Origin: an uncultured Selenomonas sp. | GTDB lineage: Bacteria > Bacillota > Negativicutes > Selenomonadales > Selenomonadaceae | Assembly (NCBI GenBank): GCA_934202005.1 | Contig: CAKPXP010000004.1 | Coordinates: 62,001 to 126,000, forward strand | DNA length: 64,000 nucleotides | Direction: 5' to 3' | Translations under genes and position numbers: made by a program | Shown: piece after piece, positions 25,958 through 35,600 of the stretch | Layout of the letters: each line of letters opens with the position of its first letter | Position numbering within the stretch: position 1 is the stretch's first letter | Notes under the pieces: generated by a model | Seen by the model: only the letters and a program-made list of their open reading frames with translations | Databases searched by the model: none | What the model was told of the DNA's origin: nothing

Positions 25958-26926
25958 ATGCTGACAAAGGAACAGATGTTTCAGGAACTGAATGAGAAAA
26001 CATTCAATCCGATGAACGATGTCGCGTTCAAATTTATCTTTGGCAAGGAAGAACGCAAGAATATCACGCTCGATTTCCTCGACGCATTTCTCTATGAGCG
26101 GCTCGAGCACCATATCACAGGCATCACCTACAAAAATACGGAGCTCGTGCCGCTGGCGGAGGACGGGAAGCTCACGCGGCTGGATGTCCGCTGCGACCTC
26201 AGCTCAGGCGAGCAGGTCGATGTCGAGGTGCAGGTGCTGAACCTGAAAAATATGCGCCGCCGTACGCTCTACTATTGGGCGCAGATGTACCTGTTCTCGC
26301 TCGCGCGGGGGCAGACGTACCGGGATCTGAAACCGGCCATCACCATCAACATCCTGGCCTTCGAGCTGCTGCCGCAGAAAGAGCCGCTGGCCATGTACAC
26401 GATCATGAATCCAGAGACGGGCGATGAGCTGAACAAAGATCTCTCGCTCTTTTTCGTGGAGATTCCGAAATTCGCCCGGGAACCGAAGAAGAAAATCAGC
26501 GAGATGACGAAGATGGAGCGTTGGATGGCATATTTTGCCAACCAACTCGACGATCACGAAAGGGAGGAACTTGCCATGAGTGACGCAGCCATCAGCGGCG
26601 CGATGGACGCCGCACGCGTGTTCCTTGCCGACGATGACGAGCGCTGGAACTACATCAACCGCCAGATGGCCATCCTCGACTACAACTCCGGGATACAGGA
26701 CTCGCGCGAGGAAGGCCTGAGAGAAGGTTTGAAAGAAGGCCGGAGAGAAGGCCAGAGAGAAGGCCGGAGAGAAGGGATCGGCATCGGCAGGGTCGGGATG
26801 CTCGCGGAGCTTGTGAGGGACGGGGTCTTGACGCTGGGGCAGGCGGCCGAGAAGGCGGGAATGCCGGAGAAAGAGTTCCAGAAGGCGATGGAAAATCTCG
26901 AGATGTCGAGCGAAGAAACGCCGTGA
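25958..26926 (+). CDS. Rpn-family PD-(D/E)XK nuclease (transposase-like)
   Basis: The 322-residue protein opens with FNPMNDVAFKFIFGKEE, the typical start of Rpn/PDDEXK-family transposase proteins. The nuclease core is visible as RLDVRCDLSSGEQVDVEVQV (about 68-88, D...ExQ) followed by RRTLYYWAQMYLFSLARGQTY. The C-terminus carries repeated (R/K)EG(R/L)REG helices at about 243-272 and a small helical end. Related Rpn proteins promote RecA-independent recombination and can be involved in phage defence. It has its own promoter and a GAGAGGAGG RBS. A decayed partial copy lies just downstream. Confidence 0.88.
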   Translation: MLTKEQMFQELNEKTFNPMNDVAFKFIFGKEERKNITLDFLDAFLYERLEHHITGITYKNTELVPLAEDGKLTRLDVRCDLSSGEQVDVEVQVLNLKNMRRRTLYYWAQMYLFSLARGQTYRDLKPAITINILAFELLPQKEPLAMYTIMNPETGDELNKDLSLFFVEIPKFAREPKKKISEMTKMERWMAYFANQLDDHEREELAMSDAAISGAMDAARVFLADDDERWNYINRQMAILDYNSGIQDSREEGLREGLKEGRREGQREGRREGIGIGRVGMLAELVRDGVLTLGQAAEKAGMPEKEFQKAMENLEMSSEETP

Positions 26927-26933
26927 GAGAACG

Positions 26934-27066
26934 CAGATGGAACGTTGGATGGCGTGGCTTGCCAACTGACTCGACGGCCGTGAATGTTGGGAGCTGATCG
27001 CACGTGATGCCGTGCCGTCGCAGATGAAAGGGAGAGTCTTGCCATGAGTGACGCAGTCGTGCTCCA
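26934..27066 (+). pseudogene. Remnant of a second Rpn-type gene
   Basis: Translation of 26937 onward gives MERWMAWLAN, a stop, then LDGRECWEL, and a final MSDAV. This corresponds to MERWMAYFANQLDDHEREEL...MSDAAI of the intact upstream gene. It has stop codons and an insertion and is clearly non-functional. Confidence 0.75.
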
Positions 27067-27101
27067 AAATAAAAATTTGCGAATCACACGGAAAACCACT
27101 T

Positions 27102-27128
27102 AAGTTCCGCGCGAGGCTCTCGATATAT
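27102..27128 (+). promoter_or_regulatory. Sigma-28 (FliA)-like flagellin promoter
   Basis: TTAAGTTC (27102-27109), 11 nt, then CTCGATAT (27121-27128) resembles the FliA consensus TAAAGTTT-N11-GCCGATAA. It lies about 180 nt before the flagellin start. Confidence 0.65.
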
Positions 27129-27134
27129 AGAGTG

Positions 27135-27308
27135 TAAGGCAAAGACCATAGGCAGGAACACCCGGTCAGCTAGCAGCCGGGGCGGTAGCCTGCCTGGGAT
27201 TTTGGAGCGGCTGATGCCTTGTTGTTCGTAGTGGCGGCTCCAGGAGTTAGTATCGGTCACGGATGGCCGTTACTCCATAATAACTGATTTATCAGGGAGG
27301 AATTTATC
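27135..27308 (+). promoter_or_regulatory. Structured flagellin 5' leader with candidate CsrA sites
   Basis: Three hairpins follow one another: AGGCAGG...CCTGCCT with an inner CCCGG/CCGGG (about 27142-27197), GGAGC...GCTCC (about 27204-27240), and GGAGT...ACTCC (27243-27276). The last holds the inner stem CGGTC/GGCCG with loop ACGGAT. The loop GGA and the Shine-Dalgarno AGGGAGG (27294-27300) are about 33 nt apart, the layout of the two CsrA sites on Bacillus hag mRNA. No protein is encoded here. Confidence 0.55.
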
Positions 27309-28601
27309 ATGGCAATGGTAGTCAAAAACAACATGTCGGCAATCTCCACGCTGAACACGCTGAACAAGAACTCTTCCGCACTCTCCAAGAGCCTGCAGAA
27401 GGTTTCTTCCGGCATGAAGATCAACTCCGCAGCAGATGACGCTTCCGGCTATGCGATCTCCGAGCGCATGCGCGTCCAGATCCGCGGCCTCGACCAGTCG
27501 AACCAGAACACGCAGAACGGCACGAGCATGATGAAGGTCGCTGAGGGCGCTGTCTCCTCGACGGTCGACATCCTCAAGACCCTCAAGGAGAAGGTCATCA
27601 ACGCAGCCAACGATACGAACACGGACGCTGACCGCGCGACGATCCAGAAAGAGCTCGACCAGAGCATCGACCAGATCAACGACAACGCGAACGTGACGTA
27701 CAACGGCAAGTACCTCGTCGACGGCTCGAAGAGCGCTGCGACGCAGGGTACCTGCACGGCGCTGACGAACGAGAGCCTCCACAGCAGCACGCAGTTCACT
27801 ACGGCCTTCTCCGCGCTGAGCGATCGCAACGGCAACAGCCTCAACATCAACAGCCTCGATACGGTCACGATGTCTTGGGTCAAAGAGGGCGTTACCTGCA
27901 CGGCTTCTGTTAAGGCTGACGCGAATATGAACGCTCTCATCTCTCAGGCAAGTGCCGCCTTCGGTACGAGCTCGGTAAGCTCCTACATCGGTAAGGATCT
28001 GGCTGGCGATACGGTCGCTACGGCAGACAGAGGCGCTGCGCTGACGCTCGTCGCGGCGGGCTCCGGTGTGAGCAGCCAGGTTTCCGGCGTTACGTTCAGT
28101 GTCACGAACACGCAGGGTCAGGTGCAGAAGAGCGCCAACGCGGTGCTCGATAACTTCTCCGAGTCCATTCGCGCACAGAACAAGTCCGCTGACAATCAGA
28201 TTTCGCTGCAGGTCGGCACGAAGGCCAACCAGAGCATCAAGGTCGGCCTTACGGATATGCGCGCTGAGGCGCTCGGCCTCCAGAGCAGCTCCGGTCAGAC
28301 GATTCAGATCGGTACGCAGGGTCAGGCGAACGCTGCGATCAACGTCCTCGACAACGCCGTGCAGAAGGCACTCGACCAGCAGACGACGATCGGCGCAGTC
28401 CAGAGCCGTCTCTCCTACACGAGCAGCAATCTCACGACGGCCAGCGAGAACGTCCAGAGCTCCGAGTCCACGATTCGCGATGCGGATATGGCAAAAGAGA
28501 TGACGGAGTACACGAAGAACAACGTGCTCCTGCAGGCAGCGCAGTCCATGCTCGCTCAGGCAAACCAGAGCAGCAGCTCCGTGCTCAGCCTGCTCCAGTA
28601 A
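27309..28601 (+). CDS. fliC: Flagellin
   Basis: The 430-residue protein has conserved N-terminal D0/D1 helices (about 1-140, including SGMKINSAADDASGYAISER) and C-terminal D1/D0 helices (about 330-430, ending in QANQSSSSVLSLLQ). A variable surface domain of about 190 residues, rich in Ser, Thr and Ala, lies between them. It is polymerised by the type III export system into the filament. The Ser/Thr-rich middle provides many O-glycosylation sites, and the gene is immediately followed by a glycosyltransferase array. GGGAGG lies 8 nt before the ATG. Codon usage is strongly biased towards a small preferred set, as in highly expressed genes. Confidence 0.97.
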   Translation: MAMVVKNNMSAISTLNTLNKNSSALSKSLQKVSSGMKINSAADDASGYAISERMRVQIRGLDQSNQNTQNGTSMMKVAEGAVSSTVDILKTLKEKVINAANDTNTDADRATIQKELDQSIDQINDNANVTYNGKYLVDGSKSAATQGTCTALTNESLHSSTQFTTAFSALSDRNGNSLNINSLDTVTMSWVKEGVTCTASVKADANMNALISQASAAFGTSSVSSYIGKDLAGDTVATADRGAALTLVAAGSGVSSQVSGVTFSVTNTQGQVQKSANAVLDNFSESIRAQNKSADNQISLQVGTKANQSIKVGLTDMRAEALGLQSSSGQTIQIGTQGQANAAINVLDNAVQKALDQQTTIGAVQSRLSYTSSNLTTASENVQSSESTIRDADMAKEMTEYTKNNVLLQAAQSMLAQANQSSSSVLSLLQ

Positions 28602-28638
28602 TCCATATATACTGGATTGCAGTTACCTCGATAGCTGC

Positions 28639-28670
28639 AAGCCCTCTCTCGTTTGGGAGAGGGCTTTTCT
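28639..28670 (+). terminator. Intrinsic terminator after flagellin
   Basis: AAGCCCTCTC pairs with GAGAGGGCTT around a short loop and runs into TTTTCT. The next gene starts 68 nt later and I see no promoter in between. Confidence 0.88.
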
Positions 28671-28737
28671 ATATCATGGCGCGGCCGCAGAACGACAGGC
28701 AGGGACGGAAGCGCCGGGAAGGATCTAGGGAGGAACG

Positions 28738-31122
28738 ATGGTAGACGTCAATCGTATTGCCTATATCACCTGTGTGAGTGATGAGGAGATGTATGCGGCG
28801 TGCCGACAGGCGCTCGCGCGGCAGCAGCTGCCGGAGGGGATGGAGGCGGAGTTCGTCCCCATCCGCGGCGCGCAGTCGATGTGCGCCGGCTATCAGCTGG
28901 GACAGGAACGGAGCCGGGCGAAGTACAAGCTCTATCTCCATCAGGACTGCCTCCTGCAGCGCGAGGATGCCGTAAAGCGCATGCTGAGCGTTTTCGCGCA
29001 CTACCCGAAGGCCGGCCTGGTCGGCCTGGCAGGTGCGCGCAAGCTGCCGGAGTACGGGATGTGGTGGCTGGGGGAGGAAGTCTACTATTATCTCGCGGAG
29101 CAAACTGGAGATACCATCCAGCTGCATGCTGCTGGAACGACAGGGGGCGCGGAGGCGCTCGAGGTGGCGGCGGTCGACGGCGTCCTCATGCTCACCGCAG
29201 TGGACATTCCCTGGCGCAGTGACATCTTTACGGGGTGGCATTTCTATGATATCTCCATGTGTATGGAGATGCGCTGGCGCGGCTATGAGGTCTATGTGCC
29301 CAATCAGGAGCAGATGCGTCCCTGGGCACTGCATCGGACGAGGAATCGGCGGCTGCCCGATGTGTATTTTGCCTGGAGGCAGTCGTTCCTCGACCACTAT
29401 GGGCAGAAAGATCCAGAGATCGCCATGTTCTCTGTCAATCATGATCTCTCCCTGCACCCGCGGCTTTCCGTCTGCTATATCGTGCGCGACGGCGCGCGCG
29501 AGCTCTCGCTCTCGCTCGCCCGCCTGCAGGGGGAGGCGGACGAGATCATTGTCGTCGATACGGGCTCGGCGGATGCGACGGCGGAGGTGGCGCGCTCCTT
29601 TGGTGCGCGGGTCTATGCGTATGCCTGGGACGATGATTTCGCGGCGGCGAGGAATCTCGCGCTCGAGAAGGCCACGGGCGACTGGATCCTGATCCTCGAT
29701 GCGGATGAGCATCTCCCTGCCGTGCACGGGAGCCTGCACCACAGCGTCGTGCGGGCGGCGGCCGGAGGAGCGGAGGCGCTCACGGTGACGCTCGTCAACG
29801 TCGATCTCGACGCCGGCGGGCGCGAGACGCCGCCGGAGCCCCTGCTGCGCCTCTGGCGGAGCCGCCCGGGACGACGCTATACAGGGCGCGTCCATGAGGC
29901 CATCGGCGACCATGGCGCGCCGCTCGCCCCGCTCGGAGAGGCGAGGGAGATCGTCCTGCGGCACACGGGCTACTCTGAGGCGCGGGCCAAGGAAAAAATG
30001 GCGCGCAATCTCGTGCTGCTCCAGCGGCAGATCGGGGAGCGCGGGGAGCGGGATACGGACTGGCGCTATCTCGCTGACTGCTGCTACGGGCTCGAGGAGT
30101 ATGAGCTCGCGCTCCATTACGCGCGGCTCGCCATCGAAAAGGGCGCGCGGACGCTCGCGGGTCCCGCGCGCATGTACGAGGTCGCCATCGCCTCACTCGC
30201 GCGGTTGGATCGGCCGACGTCTGAGCGCCTCGCGCTCGCGCGGCAGGCAGCTGCCGCCTGTCCCGCTGAGGCATCCTTTACCCGTGAGGCGGAGAGTGCC
30301 GCGGCGCAGTGCGAGGCTGAGGCATGGTACGCGGCGCAGGCGGAGCGGGACGATGCGTCCCTCTCCGCAGCCGCGGAGGCTTGGAGCGCCGCCGCCGAGC
30401 AGCCGGAGACGCGGCGCAGCTTCCTCGCGGCATGGGCGGGCGAGACGGGGCGCGTGCGCCTGCGTCTGGCGCTCGACGAAGCGCGGCGCGGCGCGGCCTC
30501 TCGTCTCGTGGAGGAGATGACGGCAGGCGAGGCGCTCGCCGCAGCGCCCATCGTGCGGCAGGCGAGTCAGAGCATCTGCGATCTCTTCCTCTCGCTCTAT
30601 CTGTTGAGCGGCACGCGGGAGGGACAGCGGCAGCTGCTCGCTGAGGAGTGGCCGGAGCGATTGCCCGCGTCGTTCACACGGCTGATCTACGCCCTCTGTC
30701 TGCTCGGTCACGAGGATCGGGCGGCGGGCTGCCTTTCGCTGACGGCGGCGGATTTTGCGGCGTGGTCGCTCGGGTTCGGGATGATCGCGCGCGCGGCTGG
30801 AGACGCGGGGCTCACGCGCTACGCGCAGCTCGCGCTCGACTTCGCGCCGGACTGGAGGTGCGTGGAGCGGGCTGCGGATGAGCTGCTCGCTCGGCAGGAC
30901 TGGCAGGACGCGCTACTGCTCCTCTCCGCTGTGCCGGTGGAAGCGGCGGCAGAGAGTGTCTGCGGTCATTTCTGGTACGCGACGGGGCGCGCGCTCTACC
31001 ATCTCGGGCAGAGCGGCGCGGCGGAGTGCTTCGCGCGGGCGGAGGCCGCAGGGTGCACGGAACGGGCGTTGTCATCGTATCAGGCATGGAGCGAGGAGGC
31101 GGAGCATGGAACAGAAGCGTAA
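28738..31122 (+). CDS. Two-domain glycosyltransferase (Glyco_tranf_2_5 + GT2) with helical tail
   Basis: The 794-residue protein starts at ATG 28738 after AGGGAGGA. Residues about 1-225 match the Glyco_tranf_2_5 family (IAYITCVSDEEMY, AKYKLYLHQDCLL, GMWWLGEE, VDGVLMLTAVDIPWRSDIF, GWHFYDISMCMEMRWRGYEV). Residues about 240-370 are a GT2 domain (LSVCYIVRDGARELS, IIVVDTGSADATAE, DDFAAARNLALE, LILDADEHLP with its DxD). The remaining 400 residues are Ala/Leu-rich helical, probably TPR-like. It stands first in the post-flagellin array and overlaps the next gene by 17 nt. I infer a role in building flagellin glycans. Confidence 0.88.
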   Translation: MVDVNRIAYITCVSDEEMYAACRQALARQQLPEGMEAEFVPIRGAQSMCAGYQLGQERSRAKYKLYLHQDCLLQREDAVKRMLSVFAHYPKAGLVGLAGARKLPEYGMWWLGEEVYYYLAEQTGDTIQLHAAGTTGGAEALEVAAVDGVLMLTAVDIPWRSDIFTGWHFYDISMCMEMRWRGYEVYVPNQEQMRPWALHRTRNRRLPDVYFAWRQSFLDHYGQKDPEIAMFSVNHDLSLHPRLSVCYIVRDGARELSLSLARLQGEADEIIVVDTGSADATAEVARSFGARVYAYAWDDDFAAARNLALEKATGDWILILDADEHLPAVHGSLHHSVVRAAAGGAEALTVTLVNVDLDAGGRETPPEPLLRLWRSRPGRRYTGRVHEAIGDHGAPLAPLGEAREIVLRHTGYSEARAKEKMARNLVLLQRQIGERGERDTDWRYLADCCYGLEEYELALHYARLAIEKGARTLAGPARMYEVAIASLARLDRPTSERLALARQAAAACPAEASFTREAESAAAQCEAEAWYAAQAERDDASLSAAAEAWSAAAEQPETRRSFLAAWAGETGRVRLRLALDEARRGAASRLVEEMTAGEALAAAPIVRQASQSICDLFLSLYLLSGTREGQRQLLAEEWPERLPASFTRLIYALCLLGHEDRAAGCLSLTAADFAAWSLGFGMIARAAGDAGLTRYAQLALDFAPDWRCVERAADELLARQDWQDALLLLSAVPVEAAAESVCGHFWYATGRALYHLGQSGAAECFARAEAAGCTERALSSYQAWSEEAEHGTEA

Positions 31123-32683
31123 GGATATCCGCGTGTCGGCCTGTGTGATCGTGAAGAACGAGGCGGAGAATCTGCCGCGCTGGCTGGCCGGGATGCGCCG
31201 GGTTGCCGACGAGATGATCGTCGTCGATACGGGGAGCACGGACGATACGGCGGCCATCGCCGCGGCCGCGGGTGCACGGGTGTTTTCTTTCCCTTGGCGC
31301 GATGATTTCGCCGCAGCGAAGAATTTCGCGCTCGACCAGGCGCGCGGCCGCTGGATTATTTTCCCGGATGCCGATGAATATTTTACAGAGGCGTCGCTTG
31401 AACGCATTCCTCAGCTGCTCAGGCAGGGGGATCGGGACAACAGCGTGGGGGGCTATCTCTGCCGCCTTGTGAACATCGACAAAGACGATGGGGGGCGCGT
31501 GAGCTCGGTGACGACACAGGTACGGATTTTCCGCCATCTGTGCCAGCTGCGCTACCAGGGCAGCGTCCATGAGACGCTCGCGATTCCCCCGGGGAAAAAG
31601 CTGCTGCTCGTGCCGGATCTCACGCTCCATCATACGGGCTACTCGCGCGAGATCGTTCGGGAGAAGCTCCAGAGGAATCTCGCGCTGCTGGAAAAGAATC
31701 GGAAAGAACACAAGCATCAGGACGATGTGCAGGAAAAGCTCTACTATATGGATATTTATTATGGCCTGCAGGAATATGAGAAGGCCATCGCCTGCGCAAA
31801 AGAGATCATTGAGGATCGAAAGGCGACAGAGACAATGCGCACGCGCTGCTATGAGACCTGGGCGAGCGCCTGCATCGAAGGCCAGTTCCCCACGGACGAG
31901 ATCGAGGCGCGCCTCAATGCCGCCATCGCGGCGCGGCCGGAGGAGGCGGAGTTCCTGCTCATGAAGGGACTCTGGCTCTATGAGCAGCAGGTCTATCTGC
32001 AGGCGGAGACGCTGCTGCGGCAGGGACTGGCTCTGCACGAAAATATGCAGCAGATCCAGCAGCAGCGCTATCAGACGGGAGATATCCGGGAGGTGAATCT
32101 CTCCCTGCTCGAGGATAACGCCGAGCGTCTGCTCCCCCATACCTGGTGGCGGCTTGGGTCTCTCGCCGAGCTGCAGCGCAAGGGAGAGGACGCGCTCGCC
32201 TGCTATGAGGCAGGACTGCGCTTGCAGCCTCGTCATGCGCGGATGCTGCAAGCCTACTGGCGCCTGATCTGCGCAGCGGGTATCGACGATGTCGATCGCA
32301 TCCAGATCCTGCGGCGGCTATACTGTGCGGAGGATGTGGCCTGGCTGGCGGAGCAGCTGTCCGGGCTTGGCGCTGGACGCGTCTATCTTTACTTTGCGCG
32401 GGCGGCGGGCGTACCGCTCGACACTGTGGCGGCGCAGCTCGCGGCAGGGCGTGCGGACGCGGCGGCAGAGCAGGCGGCGGATTGCCTCGATACGGCCTGC
32501 CGTTTCGGGCTGTGGGCGGAGGCGTCAGGCGCCGGCGGCCTCGATGCCCTGCTGGGGAACCTGCCGCTGCGCTGGCAGCGCGTACGTTCCGACTATCAGG
32601 AAGGTCGCAGGACGCCGGAGGTTCATGCATTGCAGCGATTGGAGCGCGAGATGCAAACGGTATTGAGCAGGAGGATGCGATGA
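31106..32683 (+). CDS. GT2 glycosyltransferase with C-terminal TPR-like region
   Basis: The start is ATG 31106, inside the end of the previous gene and preceded by GAGGAGGCGGAG; an earlier in-frame extension lies entirely within that gene. The 525-residue product has an N-terminal GT2 domain (VSACVIVKNEAENLPRWL, IVVDTGSTDDTAAIA, DDFAAAKNFALDQARG, IIFPDADEYF, FRHLCQLRYQGSVHE). The TPR-like part runs from about 230 on, with YYMDIYYGLQEYEKAIACAKE and LGSLAELQRKGEDALACYEAGL. This architecture (SunS/WaaE-like GT2 plus TPR) is common for peptide and protein glycosyltransferases. The stop overlaps the next start as ATGA. Confidence 0.88.
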   Translation: MEQKRKDIRVSACVIVKNEAENLPRWLAGMRRVADEMIVVDTGSTDDTAAIAAAAGARVFSFPWRDDFAAAKNFALDQARGRWIIFPDADEYFTEASLERIPQLLRQGDRDNSVGGYLCRLVNIDKDDGGRVSSVTTQVRIFRHLCQLRYQGSVHETLAIPPGKKLLLVPDLTLHHTGYSREIVREKLQRNLALLEKNRKEHKHQDDVQEKLYYMDIYYGLQEYEKAIACAKEIIEDRKATETMRTRCYETWASACIEGQFPTDEIEARLNAAIAARPEEAEFLLMKGLWLYEQQVYLQAETLLRQGLALHENMQQIQQQRYQTGDIREVNLSLLEDNAERLLPHTWWRLGSLAELQRKGEDALACYEAGLRLQPRHARMLQAYWRLICAAGIDDVDRIQILRRLYCAEDVAWLAEQLSGLGAGRVYLYFARAAGVPLDTVAAQLAAGRADAAAEQAADCLDTACRFGLWAEASGAGGLDALLGNLPLRWQRVRSDYQEGRRTPEVHALQRLEREMQTVLSRRMR

Positions 32684-35600
32684 ATTACAGAGAGAAAAGA
32701 GCGTTGTTTATCGCTTTGGAGGATGCCATGCAGCAGGGCGATCCGGCGGGGACACTGCACGCAGCGGACACGCTCTACGCCGCGGGGCCGACGGAGCGGC
32801 GGTGCTGGGAAGCGGTGCTCGCAGCCTACATCGACGGCGGCGAAAAGGAGCGGGCGCTGACAGCGGCAGCAGCGTATGCGGAGCAGTTTGCGCAGCAGGG
32901 ATGGGGCGCCTTTGATGGCGTCGCGCATTTCCTCATCGGGCGCACGATGTATCTTGCCGGGGATGCGAAGGATGCCGAGGCGCATTTCCAGGCGGCGCTG
33001 GCGGATGAGGACTTCACCGGCTGGTATCGCGGCGCGACGTATAGTATCTACGCGACGCTCTGCCGGGAGCTGGGGCGCGCAGCGGAGGCAGCTGCGCTCT
33101 ACCGCCAGTCGATCGCGTACAAGGATCTTGCCCACGGGCAGACAGATGAGTACAGCAATCTGCTGTTCAATCTGCATTACCTTGCCAAACCGGCGCCCTA
33201 TATGTTTGAGGCGGCAAAAGGATACGGCGCGCTGTTTCAGGGGATGAAGCCCTATACCTACCAGCCGCACGCCATCCGAAGCCGTTACAGGAAGCGCGGC
33301 GGACGTCTGCGCATCGGACTCATATCGCCGGATTTCCGACGTCATGTCATGGCGTTTTTCAGCTATGCGTTGTTCCATGACTACGACGCGAGGCTCTATG
33401 AGATCTATGCCTATACGAATTGCGTCGAGGACGGCGTGAGCGCGGAGCTTCGCAACTGTGCGACTGCGTGGCGCAATCTGCGCGGACTCTCGCCCGTGCA
33501 GGCGGCGCAGGTCGTGCATGAGGACGCGCTCGATGTGCTCGTCGATCTCGCGGGCCATACGGGGCACAATCTGCTGCCTGTGCTGGCCTATCGTCCGGCG
33601 CCCGTGCAGATCTCAGGCATCGGCTACTTTGCGACGACGGGACTGCCTGCGATCGACTATTTTCTTTCAGATCCCTATATCGATCCGATCGAGTCCGGAG
33701 GGCAGGGGAACGACAGGTATTTCACGGAGCGCCTGTTGCGCCTGCCGCACAGCCATTGCTGCTACATGTGGCATGACGCCCCGCCTGCGCCTGCGCCTGC
33801 GCCCTTTCAGAAAAATGGCTATGTGACCTTCGGGAGTCTCAATAATTTTTCCAAGGTCACGGATGAGATGCTCGGACTCTGGGCGGAGATCCTGCGTCAG
33901 GTGCCGGGCAGCCGGCTGTATCTCAAGGCAAAGATCTTCCATCTCTCCTATGGACGAGAGCTGGCGGTCGCGCGGCTGACGGCGGCGGGCATCGATGCGG
34001 CGCGCGTGCGGCTCGAGGGCTTCACGCCGCAGTATCTTTCCGCCTATGCGGACATCGATATCGCGCTCGATACCTATCCCTATCCGGGAGGCGGCACGAC
34101 GTGCGATGCGCTCTATATGGGCGTGCCGGTCGTGGTGCTCGTCGGCGAGCGCCACGGCGCGCGGTTCGGGTACAGCATCCTGGCGAACGCGGGACTCGAT
34201 GAGTTGTGTGCAAAGGAGCCTGAGGACTATGTGAGAATCGCCGTCTCTCTTGCCGGTGACGCCGCACGGCTCCGGCGCTATCATCAGCAGCTCCGCTATC
34301 GTCTGCTCGCTTCGCCCGTTATGGATGGCCCGGGCTATATGGCGGAGATGGAGCTCGCTTGGAACGCGGCCTGGCTGCGGTTCGCTGAGAGCGATCTGAG
34401 CGCACGGGCGCGGCAAAAGGCTGTCGATGAGGATGTGAGGGAACGTCAGAAGGCGTTCAGGAAAGAGCTCTGGCCGGAGATGATGCGCCTCGCGGGGCGC
34501 GTCATCGCGCGCACTTGGCTCGAGAGGGATCAAGACACCCCTGCGGAAACGCTCGCCGCGGCCTTTTATGATGCCGCGCTGGCCCGCTACGCCAAGGGGC
34601 CGGTCGATGCGAGCGCCAAGGGCAAGGCTGCCTGGTGGATCCGTGAGGCCATCGGCAGGAATCGCGATCAGCCGGTGCGCCTCGCGAGGCTTACGCGGAT
34701 GCTCGGTGATGTCGAGATGATCCGCAATGGCTATGTACGGGCGGAACAGGTCATACGCGATTGCCTCACGGCCATAGAAGCATGCCGGAAACGGCAGCTC
34801 CTTGGCGAACTGCCCGGGGATCTTGAGGCAAATGCGTGGGCGGTGCTCGGCAGCGCCGCGGGGTCGCTCGGGCAGAATGAGCGCTCGTCCGAGGGGTATC
34901 TGCATTCGTCGGAGCTCTATCAGGATCCGGTGCAGCGCATCGCGATGTACGATTCCTATCTGCTCTCGGAGCATTTCAATGCCGGGGGTGATGCGGCGGG
35001 CGTCGAGAGGTTCAACGCGGCACATCTCGCCTATAACGGGCTCTTTGACCATGTGCGGCCTCTGCCGGCCGTCAGTGCGCGCGCGCTGCGCGCGCGGCGC
35101 GCGGCGCGCCCGGGGAAACGCCTTCGCATCGGCTATCTTTCGCCGGACTTCCGTCAGCAGGTCATGTTTTATTTCTCGTATCAGATGATTGCGGGGCATG
35201 GCAAGGCGTGTGAGGTCTACGCGTATTATCTGGGCAAGACGCATGATGGCTTCACGGCGCAGATCGCAGAGGCGGCAGATCATTTCGTGGATCTCTATGA
35301 CATACGCGAGGATCACGCGGCTGTCGCGCAGCGCATTCGCTCTGATGAGATCGATGTGCTCGTTGAACTCGCGGGACATTGTGCGGGGACGGGGCTGCCC
35401 GTGCTGGCCTATCGTCCGGCACCCGTGCAGCTCTCAGGACTCGGCTATATCCATCCGACAGGACTTGCGGCTGTCGACGGATTCCTCACGGATGCTTACA
35501 GCGATCCTCCGGCGTATGAGGCGGAGGACTGGCATGGATTTCATGAGCGTCCCGTGCGGCTCACGAGCCAGTTCTGTTATACGGGGCGGAGCGACGTGCC

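Noticed and set aside
27135..27200. Possible cyclic-di-GMP (GEMM) riboswitch in the flagellin leader
   Set aside because: AAGGCAAAGACC and GGCGGTAGCC are reminiscent, but the paired P1 arrangement and the conserved receptor loops cannot be drawn; simple consecutive hairpins fit better.
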